Shown piece after piece: positions 22,910 to 30,928 of a stretch of 64,000 bases of DNA. How positions within the stretch are numbered: the stretch's first letter is position 1; each line of letters starts with the position of its first letter. The position numbers and the translations under genes were made by a program. Source of the stretch: Clostridium sp. UBA699 (GTDB lineage Bacteria; Bacillota; Clostridia; Clostridiales; Clostridiaceae); the NCBI GenBank assembly GCA_002298915.1, contig DBML01000031.1:1-64000 (forward strand), read 5' to 3'. The notes beneath the pieces were generated by a model. The model was not told where the DNA came from. It did no database searches and worked only from the letters and a program-made list of their open reading frames with translations.

Positions 22910-23713
22910 ATGGATAATAAAGCAAAAAATATATTGCTAAAAGCATATTGGGGTAGTGGTGGTTGGAAAGATGGGATAATTTCTGAGGATGACCGCATGT
23001 ATGCAATGCAGCAAGGGGCCATGTTCGCTCCATCTCAATATTCCCATGATGAAACTATTGAGAATACAAGGAGGCTTTGTATTGAAATTGATTTGAACCA
23101 TGTGGTGTCTGCTTTTCTTTATAGCCTAAGCACAAGAGCGTTAGAATATAGATCAGCATTAGGAAGTTATATTTATTCTAGAAGTATTCCTGATCATAGA
23201 TGCACAGATAAAACTTATTGCAATATTTGCGGGTTTAATGAATTAGAAAATAATAGTTTAAAACGCACTTGGGATGTTTATAATTTTGAAAGGTATAAAT
23301 GGGGTGGTGTAAGGCATGACCATTTATCATATGCTATGTTTGATTTAATTCAGTTTAAAAAATTGCCATTGGTTACTCCTTCCGATAAGGATATTGAATT
23401 ATTTAAAGAAATAATAAAGATAGCAAAAGACATTCAAAGTGGCGGACCAAGAGATTTTGAGAAAATGATTTCTTCAATAATTCCGTCTAATAAAGCAGAA
23501 AGGGAAATGATATTAAGCATACTTGGGATTTGCAGTATCCTAGAAACTCCTGAACACAAAGGTTTTCTTGATAAATTTGTTCCAATGTTTTATAGAGATC
23601 CTCCAGCTGTTGGAAAGGCTAATGATTGGCATTATCCAATTAGTTGGTGGAAAGCACATAATGGAGTTAATGAAAGTGCATTGAATGAAGTCTTCGGAAA
23701 TTTCTTAAGTTGA
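22910..23713 (+). CDS. Unknown 267-residue protein
   Basis: This protein is hydrophilic, with no signal or membrane segment. It has an early GSGGWKDG motif, a YCNICGF Cys pair near residue 105 that could be part of a metal site, and a WHYPISWWKAHNGVNE segment near the C-terminus. AGGGGTGG precedes ATG 22910. Base composition and codon use (AAA, AGA, ATT, TTA) differ sharply from the core genes and match the rest of the island. I do not recognise the family. Immunity protein or defence-linked accessory protein are possibilities based only on context. Confidence 0.7.
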   Translation: MDNKAKNILLKAYWGSGGWKDGIISEDDRMYAMQQGAMFAPSQYSHDETIENTRRLCIEIDLNHVVSAFLYSLSTRALEYRSALGSYIYSRSIPDHRCTDKTYCNICGFNELENNSLKRTWDVYNFERYKWGGVRHDHLSYAMFDLIQFKKLPLVTPSDKDIELFKEIIKIAKDIQSGGPRDFEKMISSIIPSNKAEREMILSILGICSILETPEHKGFLDKFVPMFYRDPPAVGKANDWHYPISWWKAHNGVNESALNEVFGNFLS

Positions 23714-23854
23714 GACGCAATCTCTTATGTTTTACAGTAATGCAGGTAAAAGCGTTTTAGAAAGATATACCTAACCCAAATTTAAAATATCAACATAAAA
23801 GACATGGAATTCAATGATCAACATTATTTTATCAATTAATTTTAGGAGAACACT

Positions 23855-25180
23855 ATGGAAGAAAATTTAACTTGGATAATCGATAGAGATTGGAATATAT
23901 GTAAGGATGAAGAAGCATATAGCAGAAATCGAGATTTTGTTCACTCCCTTGGACTAAAATGCGATTACGTCGGTTGGTGTGATTATAACCTTGGTGATTC
24001 TAATCTGGATAATATTTTGGCAAAAATGAAGCAATATAAAGAAAATAACAGTGTCGAGGTACAGGGGTTAAGAGGAATCTATAGGCGAGCATTTTCTTTG
24101 GGGGAGAGTGATTGGTACATATTGGATTTGAAGTGGATTAATGCTTCTTATCAGGAGAGTGACAAGGAAATTGTAGCCTATAAAATACCGAAAAATTGCA
24201 ATTACATATATGAGTATGATGACTATACTATGGCGACCGTTTCGAACGAATTCCGTAAAGCGTGTATAGAAGAGCAGTTCTCAGGTATTAAATTCGAATG
24301 GTTTAGAGATGTTGGAAAATACAAATCAGAGCAATACTTTAAGGTTTATTTTTCAGACAAAACCCCATATTTTTATTCCTGCAATAATCTATCAATAAAT
24401 AGTGTTAATGATAGAGCCAGTCTAAACAAACTTGGAGGGAGTTTGCCCAAATTATCGTCCGTGTTCTATAAGTTAGAAATCAATATTCCCATAGTAATTA
24501 AAAGGACAGATTTGCCTTCGACCGATTTCTCATATTATAAATACCACAAACCGGATTATGTGGAAGAAGGTTTTTTGATTAGAAAAAGAGTTGCCGAAGC
24601 GCTGCTTCAGAAAAGAATAATCTCTAAATCTGATTTGAAAATGATAAGTTTGGTTACTGAGGTTCCAGAAGAATATCAAGAATATGCGAGTGAGGAACTA
24701 TTAAAGGTAAGCGAAGAGGAAATCCATAACAGCCAGACGTGTTATGAAGAATTTATGAAAACACCTCGTTCAGATAGAAAGATAAGTGAAAAGGAAGTTC
24801 TTAAAGCTTTGCGTAAACAAAAGAAAGAAGAAAAAGAATACTTCAATAAACCTCTTTCTAGAAGATATTGCGAGGACCTAATTGGTACTATTTACGAAAT
24901 TATGATTCCATACTATAAGATATCTGATGGCGCAGCGATTTCAAATGAATACACGCTACTAGCATATAAAGAAAGTGTTATGCAAACAAAAGAATTTGTT
25001 GAATTAATGAAGTATGAAGAAGGTTTGGAACCTATCCAAGGAATAGCGATAGCCAAATGCGCAGATGGTGATGTGGTTATTTTGAATGAAGAAAAACAAG
25101 TTTTCAGAGTGTCACATGAAGATTGGCAGATTATTGAGTCTTGGGACAATGTAGAAACATTTTTATTTCAAGCATTTTAA
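23855..25180 (+). CDS. Unknown 441-residue protein, possible SUKH-like C-terminus
   Basis: This is a large soluble protein with no recognised domain in its first 330 residues, apart from repeated Trp-Tyr-Asp-rich segments (YVGWCDYNLGDSN). The last 100 residues contain PYYKISDGAAI, TLLAYKES and GIAIAKCADGDVVILNEE followed by VETFLFQAF. This ordering resembles SMI1/KNR4 (SUKH) proteins, often immunity proteins against nuclease toxins. That resemblance is impressionistic. AGGAG precedes ATG 23855. Codon use is AT-rich as in its neighbours. Confidence 0.68.
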   Translation: MEENLTWIIDRDWNICKDEEAYSRNRDFVHSLGLKCDYVGWCDYNLGDSNLDNILAKMKQYKENNSVEVQGLRGIYRRAFSLGESDWYILDLKWINASYQESDKEIVAYKIPKNCNYIYEYDDYTMATVSNEFRKACIEEQFSGIKFEWFRDVGKYKSEQYFKVYFSDKTPYFYSCNNLSINSVNDRASLNKLGGSLPKLSSVFYKLEINIPIVIKRTDLPSTDFSYYKYHKPDYVEEGFLIRKRVAEALLQKRIISKSDLKMISLVTEVPEEYQEYASEELLKVSEEEIHNSQTCYEEFMKTPRSDRKISEKEVLKALRKQKKEEKEYFNKPLSRRYCEDLIGTIYEIMIPYYKISDGAAISNEYTLLAYKESVMQTKEFVELMKYEEGLEPIQGIAIAKCADGDVVILNEEKQVFRVSHEDWQIIESWDNVETFLFQAF

Positions 25181-25270
25181 TATATTCGCTAATTATAGTA
25201 TTTAATAATTTAAAAAATCCAGATAAAGGAAGATGCATTTCTAAAGTGTGCGTTTTTTAATGTCATATGT

Positions 25271-25306
25271 TGGTTTGCAAGTCAAAATAGAATTATGTTA
25301 GAGGTG
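25271..25306 (+). repeat. Repeated leader sequence, copy 1
   Basis: This 36-base stretch starts TGGTTTGCAA, contains AAAATAGAAT and ends AGAGGTG just before a small membrane protein gene. A similar stretch lies at 25622-25657 before the next small membrane protein gene, which suggests local duplication of a leader. Confidence 0.55.
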
Positions 25307-25311
25307 AAAGT

Positions 25312-25605
25312 ATGAAAAACATTTTTAATGGTAATGTTAAAGATTCTGATGCAATAATTTCTTTAGCCTTTTTTTCAATCCTTATGTCAGTTATTGCGAT
25401 ATTTTTTTTGGCTACCGCTCTATTTTATGATAATTGTGAATCAAGTGCTAGGGTTGCACTTTTTTTCCTTGCCTCAATTTCTTTTGCTTTTGCAATAATT
25501 TATCCTGTTGCAGCGATTTATTTTGTTAGAAGGATGGATAGATATCCACGCATATCTAGAATGTTTTTTAAAGATTACCTTTATGTAGATAATAAAAATA
25601 TATGA
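25312..25605 (+). CDS. Small membrane protein, unknown
   Basis: This 97-residue protein has two hydrophobic helices (about 15-42 and 48-75) separated by a short polar loop with a Cys (YDNCESSARV), and a basic, aromatic C-terminal tail. GAGGTG precedes ATG 25312. It is probably an integral membrane protein with both ends in the cytoplasm. No family was recognised. It shares a similar upstream leader with the next gene, so the two may be co-regulated or derived from a duplicated cassette. Confidence 0.6.
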   Translation: MKNIFNGNVKDSDAIISLAFFSILMSVIAIFFLATALFYDNCESSARVALFFLASISFAFAIIYPVAAIYFVRRMDRYPRISRMFFKDYLYVDNKNI

Positions 25606-25621
25606 GGTAATTGATATTTGC

Positions 25622-25657
25622 TGGTTTGCAAATAAAATAGAATCATAGTAAGAGGTG
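25622..25657 (+). repeat. Repeated leader sequence, copy 2
   Basis: This is the second copy of the TGGTTTGCAA...AAAATAGAAT...AGAGGTG leader, differing by a few substitutions and single-base shifts from 25271-25306. It again ends in the ribosome binding site of a small membrane protein gene. Confidence 0.55.
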
Positions 25658-25664
25658 GTTGTCG

Positions 25665-25895
25665 ATGGTGATGAAACTTATTAAAGGAGCAATTGGAGGA
25701 GTTGTGGTCGCTTTGCTTGGCTCGATACTTGGTTTGTTTGCTGGAGCTTTTATTGGCGGAAACTTTTTTCAAAACTTTGTATTCAACGGACAGCAAGGGT
25801 ATGAAGCAACCGGTCAAATCGGTGCCATTATCGGCCTACTTCTTGGAGCTTTCCTGGGGATTTTCCTTGCCTTGAAAATTGGGAAACAAAGATAA
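25665..25895 (+). CDS. Small glycine-zipper membrane protein
   Basis: This 76-residue protein is mostly two hydrophobic glycine-zipper helices (GGVVVALLGSILGLFAGAF and IGAIIGLLLGAFLGIFLAL), a pattern that packs tightly in membranes. The function is unknown; such proteins can form oligomers or act as small stress or toxin-like membrane proteins. GAGGTGG lies seven bases before ATG 25665, so I prefer this start to TTG 25659. It is the last gene of the AT-rich island and is followed by a bidirectional terminator. Confidence 0.65.
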   Translation: MVMKLIKGAIGGVVVALLGSILGLFAGAFIGGNFFQNFVFNGQQGYEATGQIGAIIGLLLGAFLGIFLALKIGKQR

Positions 25896-25901
25896 AATTT
25901 T

Positions 25902-25931
25902 AGGGCTGCCGGCGAGATTGCCGGCAGCCCT
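25902..25931. terminator. Bidirectional terminator, island right edge
   Basis: Perfect 12-base arms (AGGGCTGCCGGC at 25902-25913 and its complement at 25920-25931) lie between the island and convergent carB. The minus-strand side runs into AAAATTTT. Confidence 0.75.
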
Positions 25932-25946
25932 CATTCATGTGTAGCC

Positions 25947-28900
25947 TTATTTTATGTCCGAATGGTAAGCCTGTATTGATTTGACGTTCACTTTCGACTT
26001 GGCTGCGTTGTATGCAGCTATGCCTTCGGCGCAGGCAAGGGCGCTTGTTATAGTGGTAACGCGCGGAACCTTGCTCTTTATTGCGGCCTTTCTTATTGTT
26101 GAAGCGTCAGTCTGGCTGCGCATTGTTCCAGGGGTGTTGATTACGAGGCTTATCTCCCTGTTCTTTATTGCGTCGATTATGTTTGGCCTTCCCTCTGTCA
26201 GCTTGTGTATCTCCTCAGTTGCCACGCCGTGCTCCTTGAGGAACTTGTGGGTGCCGGAGGTTGCCTTTATCGTGAAGCCAAGGTCCGCGAATTTCTTCGC
26301 AACCTCAACGCTGTATGGCTTGTCATTGTCGCTTATGCTCATGAAAACAGTTCCTGAGGTTGGCAGCATAACCTGCGTTGCCTCCTGCGCCTTCCAGAAG
26401 GCCATTCCGAAGGAGTCCGCTATTCCGAGGACCTCTCCCGTCGAACGCATTTCAGGTCCTAGTATAGGGTCCACTTCAGGGAACATGTTGAACGGGAACA
26501 CCGCTTCCTTTACTCCGAAGTGAGGGATGTTCTTGTGGACGAGCTTCTTGACTATGGATTTCTCCTTGCCTTCGTAGTCGGCCATTATTATCTCGGTGGC
26601 TATCCTTGCCATGGAGATGTTGCACACCTTCGAAACAAGAGGGACGGTTCTTGATGCCCTTGGGTTTGCCTCAAGCACATAAACCTTGTCTTTCTCTATT
26701 GCGTACTGCATGTTCATGAGCCCGATAACGTTGAGCTCCTTGGCTATCTTCTGTGTGTACTCCACTATAGTCGCAACATGTTCAGGCGCTATGCTCACAG
26801 GAGGTATAACGCAGGCAGAGTCTCCAGAGTGGATTCCTGCGAGCTCTATGTGCTGCATGACTGTAGGCACGAATACGTTCGTTCCGTCGGATATGGCGTC
26901 CGCCTCCGCCTCGACAGCGTTTGAGAGGAACCTGTCTATAAGGATAGGTCTCTCAGGGGTCACTCCGACCGCAGCCAGCATGTACTTCTCAAGCATGGAT
27001 GAGTCGTGAACTACCTCCATTCCTCGTCCGCCTAGGACGTAGGAAGGTCTTACCATGAGCGGGTAGCCGAGCTTGTCGGCTATGGCATGCGCATCCTCGA
27101 GGGTTACGGCCATTCCGGATTCAGGCATAGGGATCTCGAGCTTCTCCATCATCTTCTTGAACATGTCCCTGTCTTCTGCCATGTCTATAGTCTTTGGCGA
27201 GGTTCCGAGTATCTTCACCCCTGCAGCCTCGAGCTCGTCGGCAATGTTGAGAGGTGTCTGTCCGCCGAACTGGACAATAACGCCGATCGGCTTCTCCTTT
27301 TCGTATATGCTGAGCACGTCCTCCACTGTCAGAGGCTCGAAGTAAAGCTTGTCTGAAGTGTCGTAGTCCGTTGAAACGGTCTCAGGGTTGCAGTTGACTA
27401 TTACAGTCTCGTAGCCCAGGTCCCTCAGCGCGAAGGCTGTGTGCACGCAGCAGTAGTCGAACTCTATTCCCTGGCCTATCCTGTTTGGTCCGCCTCCGAG
27501 GATCAGCACCTTAGGCTTGTCGCTCGCAGTCGTCTTGTCAGGCTGGTTGTAGGTGGAGAAGTAGTAGGAAGCGTTTTCCACGCCGCTTACAGGGACTGCC
27601 TCCCAGCCCTCCACGACTCCGATTTCCGTTCTGGCTTTCCTCACGTCCGCCTCAGGCAGCGCAAGAAGCTTTGCCAGGTATTTGTCCGAGAAGCCGTCCT
27701 TCTTTGCTGCGGTGAGGAGGTCTGCAGGGAGCATATTTCCCTTGTGCTTCAGGATCTCCTCTTCGAGCATGACCAGCTCCTTCATCTGCTGAAGGAAGTA
27801 CGGTTTGATGTAGGTGAGCTTGTAGAGCTCCTCTATGTCGGCTCCCTTTCTCAGGGCTTCGTACATTATGAACTGCCTTTCGCTAGTAGGCACCGCTAGC
27901 TTGGCCATCAGCTCCTCAAGGCTGAGCTGGTTGAAGTCCTTGGCAAAGCCCAGGCCGTACCTTCCGATCTCCAGTGAGCGTATAGCCTTCTGGAGGGCTT
28001 CCTTGTAGTTCTTCCCTATGCTCATGACCTCTCCGACTGCTTTCATCTGCGTGCCGAGGATGTCCTGCGATCCAGGGAACTTCTCGAATGCCCATCTTGC
28101 GAACTTAATAACTACGTAGTCTCCGGAAGGTGCATATTTATCCAGCGTGCCTTCCTTCCAGTACGGGATCTCGTCGAGGGTAAGACCTGCAGCCAGCATC
28201 GACGAGATGAGTGCGATCGGGAAGCCTGTGGCCTTCGAGGCCAGGGCCGATGAACGCGAGGTACGAGGGTTGATCTCTATGATTACGACCCTTCCTGTCT
28301 TAGGATCGTGGGCGAACTGCACGTTCGTTCCTCCGACTACCTCTATTGCCTCGACAACGTCGTAGGCGTATTTCTGGAGCCTCTTCTGGAGCTCCTCGCT
28401 TATCGTGAGCATAGGCGCCGAGCAGAAGGAGTCCCCTGTGTGCACGCCGATGGCATCTATGTTCTCGATGAAGCAGATCGTTATCATCTGGTTTTTCGAG
28501 TCCCTGACGACCTCGAGCTCGAGCTCCTCCCAGCCGAGTACTGATTCCTCGACGAGGATCTGTCCGACCATGCTTGCAGCTATGCCGCGGCTTGCGACAG
28601 TCTTAAGCTCCTCTACGTTGAAGACCAGGCCGCCTCCGGTGCCGCCCATGGTGTATGCGGGACGGATTACGACCGGGTAGCCAAGATCCTGTGCTATGGC
28701 CTCGGCCTCCTCAATGGAATATGCAGCCTTGCTCTTAGGCATCTCGATGCCGAGCCTGTTCATAGTCTCCTTGAATGCTATTCTGTCCTCGCCCCTCTCG
28801 ATAGCATCGAGCTGAACGCCTATAACCTTCACGCCGTATTCAGCGAGAACGCCTTCCTTGCCAAGCTCGGAGCAGAGGTTCAGGGCGGACTGCCCGCCAA

Positions 28901-29168
28901 GGTTCGGGAGCACAGCGTCCGGACGTTCCTTTGCTATTATCTCTGTAAGGGTCTTTACGTTGAGCGGTTCGATGTAGGTGATATCCGCAGTCTCAGGGTC
29001 AGTCATTATAGTTGCAGGGTTCGAGTTCACGAGAACTATCTTGTAGCCTAATTTCCTAAGCGCTTTGCAGGCCTGAGTGCCTGAATAGTCGAATTCGCAG
29101 GCCTGTCCTATTATGATTGGGCCAGATCCGATGATTAGAATTTTGTTAATATCTGTTCTTTTTGGCAT
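25947..29168 (-). CDS. carB: Carbamoyl-phosphate synthase large subunit
   Basis: This 1073-residue enzyme makes carbamoyl phosphate from bicarbonate, ammonia (from the small subunit) and two ATP, for pyrimidine and arginine synthesis. Both ATP-grasp halves are complete: GSGPIIIGQACEFDYSG opens the first and GGGPNRIGQGIEFDYCC the second. A C-terminal MGS-like allosteric domain begins near residue 935 (PYSVEVAKKFADLGF). AGGAGGG before ATG 29168 decides the start. The small subunit gene carA, usually adjacent, is absent from both sides here. No pyrimidine attenuator was recognised in the 170 bases upstream. Confidence 0.95.
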   Translation of the reverse strand: MPKRTDINKILIIGSGPIIIGQACEFDYSGTQACKALRKLGYKIVLVNSNPATIMTDPETADITYIEPLNVKTLTEIIAKERPDAVLPNLGGQSALNLCSELGKEGVLAEYGVKVIGVQLDAIERGEDRIAFKETMNRLGIEMPKSKAAYSIEEAEAIAQDLGYPVVIRPAYTMGGTGGGLVFNVEELKTVASRGIAASMVGQILVEESVLGWEELELEVVRDSKNQMITICFIENIDAIGVHTGDSFCSAPMLTISEELQKRLQKYAYDVVEAIEVVGGTNVQFAHDPKTGRVVIIEINPRTSRSSALASKATGFPIALISSMLAAGLTLDEIPYWKEGTLDKYAPSGDYVVIKFARWAFEKFPGSQDILGTQMKAVGEVMSIGKNYKEALQKAIRSLEIGRYGLGFAKDFNQLSLEELMAKLAVPTSERQFIMYEALRKGADIEELYKLTYIKPYFLQQMKELVMLEEEILKHKGNMLPADLLTAAKKDGFSDKYLAKLLALPEADVRKARTEIGVVEGWEAVPVSGVENASYYFSTYNQPDKTTASDKPKVLILGGGPNRIGQGIEFDYCCVHTAFALRDLGYETVIVNCNPETVSTDYDTSDKLYFEPLTVEDVLSIYEKEKPIGVIVQFGGQTPLNIADELEAAGVKILGTSPKTIDMAEDRDMFKKMMEKLEIPMPESGMAVTLEDAHAIADKLGYPLMVRPSYVLGGRGMEVVHDSSMLEKYMLAAVGVTPERPILIDRFLSNAVEAEADAISDGTNVFVPTVMQHIELAGIHSGDSACVIPPVSIAPEHVATIVEYTQKIAKELNVIGLMNMQYAIEKDKVYVLEANPRASRTVPLVSKVCNISMARIATEIIMADYEGKEKSIVKKLVHKNIPHFGVKEAVFPFNMFPEVDPILGPEMRSTGEVLGIADSFGMAFWKAQEATQVMLPTSGTVFMSISDNDKPYSVEVAKKFADLGFTIKATSGTHKFLKEHGVATEEIHKLTEGRPNIIDAIKNREISLVINTPGTMRSQTDASTIRKAAIKSKVPRVTTITSALACAEGIAAYNAAKSKVNVKSIQAYHSDIK

Positions 29169-29295
29169 GATAACCCTCCTGTTATTTTTGCGCAATTTAG
29201 AATTATTCTCATTTTATCAGAAAGAAGGAATAAAAGGAAGAGGGTTTGATGAATTTTTATAAAAAATGCTGAATAAATATAAATAAAAGTGCATG

Positions 29296-29323
29296 AAAAA
29301 GCAGCCGTCCATTCGGAGGCTGC
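29296..29323 (-). terminator. Terminator for minus-strand membrane protein gene
   Basis: GCAGCC at 29301-29306 pairs with GGCTGC at 29318-29323, extended by TCC/GGA. On the minus strand the stem runs into TTTTTC, so it closes the gene at 29341-29790. Confidence 0.65.
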
Positions 29324-29340
29324 CGTGCAGGCTGTTTCAG

Positions 29341-29790
29341 TTATACAACCTTGACGTCTTCTTCTTTTTTATCTACCTCGAGCTCTGCAGGTTCAACCGC
29401 AGCTTCCTCTGCTTCTGCTGCAGCATCAACTTCAACTTCCTCTGCGTTTCCTTCAGCAGTTTCAGCGGCTACAGCTTCCGTGACTATCTCCACAGGTGCA
29501 GCTTCTGAAAGGTCAAGGACCTTTGATAGCTTGTTGTTTATCACCCCTGCAGCGGCGAGCGCGAAGGCTATGCCGTACATGGTGCCGAGGGGCTCAAGCA
29601 CTCCCGGTATCAGCTGTGCAGGTATCAGCTGGGCTGTTACAGTCTCAACGGAATACCCCTGGCTGACGTACATCGTCAGGTTATCGTTGTATAACAATAC
29701 GTTGTTTACCAATAATGCAGTTCCTACCACAGCAACGAAAGCTGCAGCGATAAAAAATACAATCGAGCTTTTTGTCATCTTCTTTTTCAT
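29341..29790 (-). CDS. Small membrane protein with acidic Ala/Glu tail
   Basis: This 149-residue protein has a first hydrophobic helix at about 9-30, an exposed loop with a short direct repeat (AQLIPAQLIPG), a second helix near 66-84, and a long low-complexity C-terminal tail of Ala, Glu and Val (about 90-149). The topology implies both ends in the cytoplasm, with the acidic tail free to bind partners. No family was recognised. GGAGAAG lies before ATG 29790. Its own terminator follows, so it is a single-gene unit between carB and a VTT-domain gene. Confidence 0.7.
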   Translation of the reverse strand: MKKKMTKSSIVFFIAAAFVAVVGTALLVNNVLLYNDNLTMYVSQGYSVETVTAQLIPAQLIPGVLEPLGTMYGIAFALAAAGVINNKLSKVLDLSEAAPVEIVTEAVAAETAEGNAEEVEVDAAAEAEEAAVEPAELEVDKKEEDVKVV

Positions 29791-30031
29791 TTAATAATCT
29801 TCTCCAATCCGCCTTAAGGCACAGTACTATAATTTCGATATGCTAATTATAACACTTAAAAGCACGGTTTTGAAAAATATGTGATATTTTACAAGAAGTT
29901 TTTTGATTGTTAACAATATCAGAAAATCGCATAGCTTGGACCGCATGCATCACATTTTCTTATTTGACCTGGAGGCTCGGCACCAATATAATTGTTTTGG
30001 TGAAAATAAGTATGATGACGGAGGCAGTGGG

Positions 30032-30703
30032 ATGAAAATTTTGAACAGAAAAAACGTAATAACAGCAGCATTCCTGCTCGCTCTGTTTTTGGTATACCTT
30101 TTCTTCAGGCAGTCAGGGCTTTTCGACAACCTTACTGCGGAGGGGCTCAAGGAATACATAAGGTCCAGCGGGATTTTCGGACCGCTGGTGTACATGGCTA
30201 TGTTCTCTGTAATCCCAGCAGGTTCCATTATTGCGATCGCTGGAGGGATGGCCTTTGGAGTATACTACGGGACGCTCTATACAATAATCGGGGCTGTGGT
30301 CGGCGCCACGGTGGCCTTCTATATTTCGAGGCTCCTGGGAAGGGGAGCCGTGGACAGGTTCCTAAAGGGCAAGTTCAGCTCCTTTGAGGAGGGAATGGAA
30401 AACAGGGGATTCCTGCTCATACTGGTCCTCAGGCTTATACCTATAATCCCTTTCAACGTGATCAGCTTCGGTGCCGGGCTATCGAAGATAAGGTATTTGG
30501 ACTACATGCTGGCGACAATGATTGGAATAATCCCAGGCGTCATCGCGTACACAAACTTAGGGGACAAGGCGCTGGACGTTAGCTCGCCGGAGTTCTTCAT
30601 AGCTGTGGGTATACTGGCAGCGATGATGGGGATATCTCTTCTGCTAAAGAAGAGGATTTCACTGGAGAAGCTGCAGAAAAAGATAGGCGGCAATAGAATA
30701 TGA
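30032..30703 (+). CDS. VTT-domain (TVP38/TMEM64, DedA-related) membrane protein
   Basis: This 223-residue polytopic membrane protein contains the SNARE-associated/VTT core: GIFGPLVYMAMFSVIPAGS, AIAGGMAFGVYYGTLYTIIG, GATVAFYISRLLGRG and LILVLRLIPIIPFNVISFGA with the conserved Arg and Pro. Relatives are implicated in lipid scrambling or undecaprenyl-phosphate handling, though this subfamily is not defined biochemically. I chose ATG 30032 because GGAGG lies upstream and the hydrophobic start follows; a longer reading adds 43 unsupported residues. A terminator lies directly after. Confidence 0.85.
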   Translation: MKILNRKNVITAAFLLALFLVYLFFRQSGLFDNLTAEGLKEYIRSSGIFGPLVYMAMFSVIPAGSIIAIAGGMAFGVYYGTLYTIIGAVVGATVAFYISRLLGRGAVDRFLKGKFSSFEEGMENRGFLLILVLRLIPIIPFNVISFGAGLSKIRYLDYMLATMIGIIPGVIAYTNLGDKALDVSSPEFFIAVGILAAMMGISLLLKKRISLEKLQKKIGGNRI

Positions 30704-30715
30704 TAGGAATTCGGG

Positions 30716-30750
30716 AATACGCTGTGCTTTATGCACGGCGTATTTTGTTT
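30716..30750 (+). terminator. Terminator after VTT gene
   Basis: AATACGCTGTGC (30716-30727) pairs with GCACGGCGTATT (30733-30744), one G-T pair, and runs into TTTTGTTT. Confidence 0.75.
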
Positions 30751-30787
30751 CGCCGGAATGCAGCCATGGCCTTCAGGGGTCATGGTG

Positions 30788-30842
30788 GAATGTTCGAACA
30801 AAGTGTTGTTATCCATCCCAACAACACTTTGTTCGAACATTC
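30788..30842. repeat. Perfect 23-bp inverted repeat with TTCGAA core
   Basis: Perfect 23-base arms (30788-30810 and 30820-30842) flank the nine-base loop ATCCATCCC. The arm includes GTTCGAACAAAGTGTTGTT. A separate terminator already follows the upstream gene and there is no T run here, so this hairpin is not needed for termination. It resembles the dispersed hairpins at 2364 and 52197 in size and setting but not in sequence. Confidence 0.8.
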
Positions 30843-30928
30843 TCTGATGGGGCGTGACGCAAAGGACAACCTTGTATATAATATAGATATGGTCCGCAAA
30901 GATCAACCAGACGGACCTGGAGGTATGA

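Noticed and set aside
29169..29295. Possible PyrR or pyrimidine attenuator upstream of carB
   Set aside because: No PyrR-binding-loop consensus and no terminator with competing stem were visible on the minus strand.
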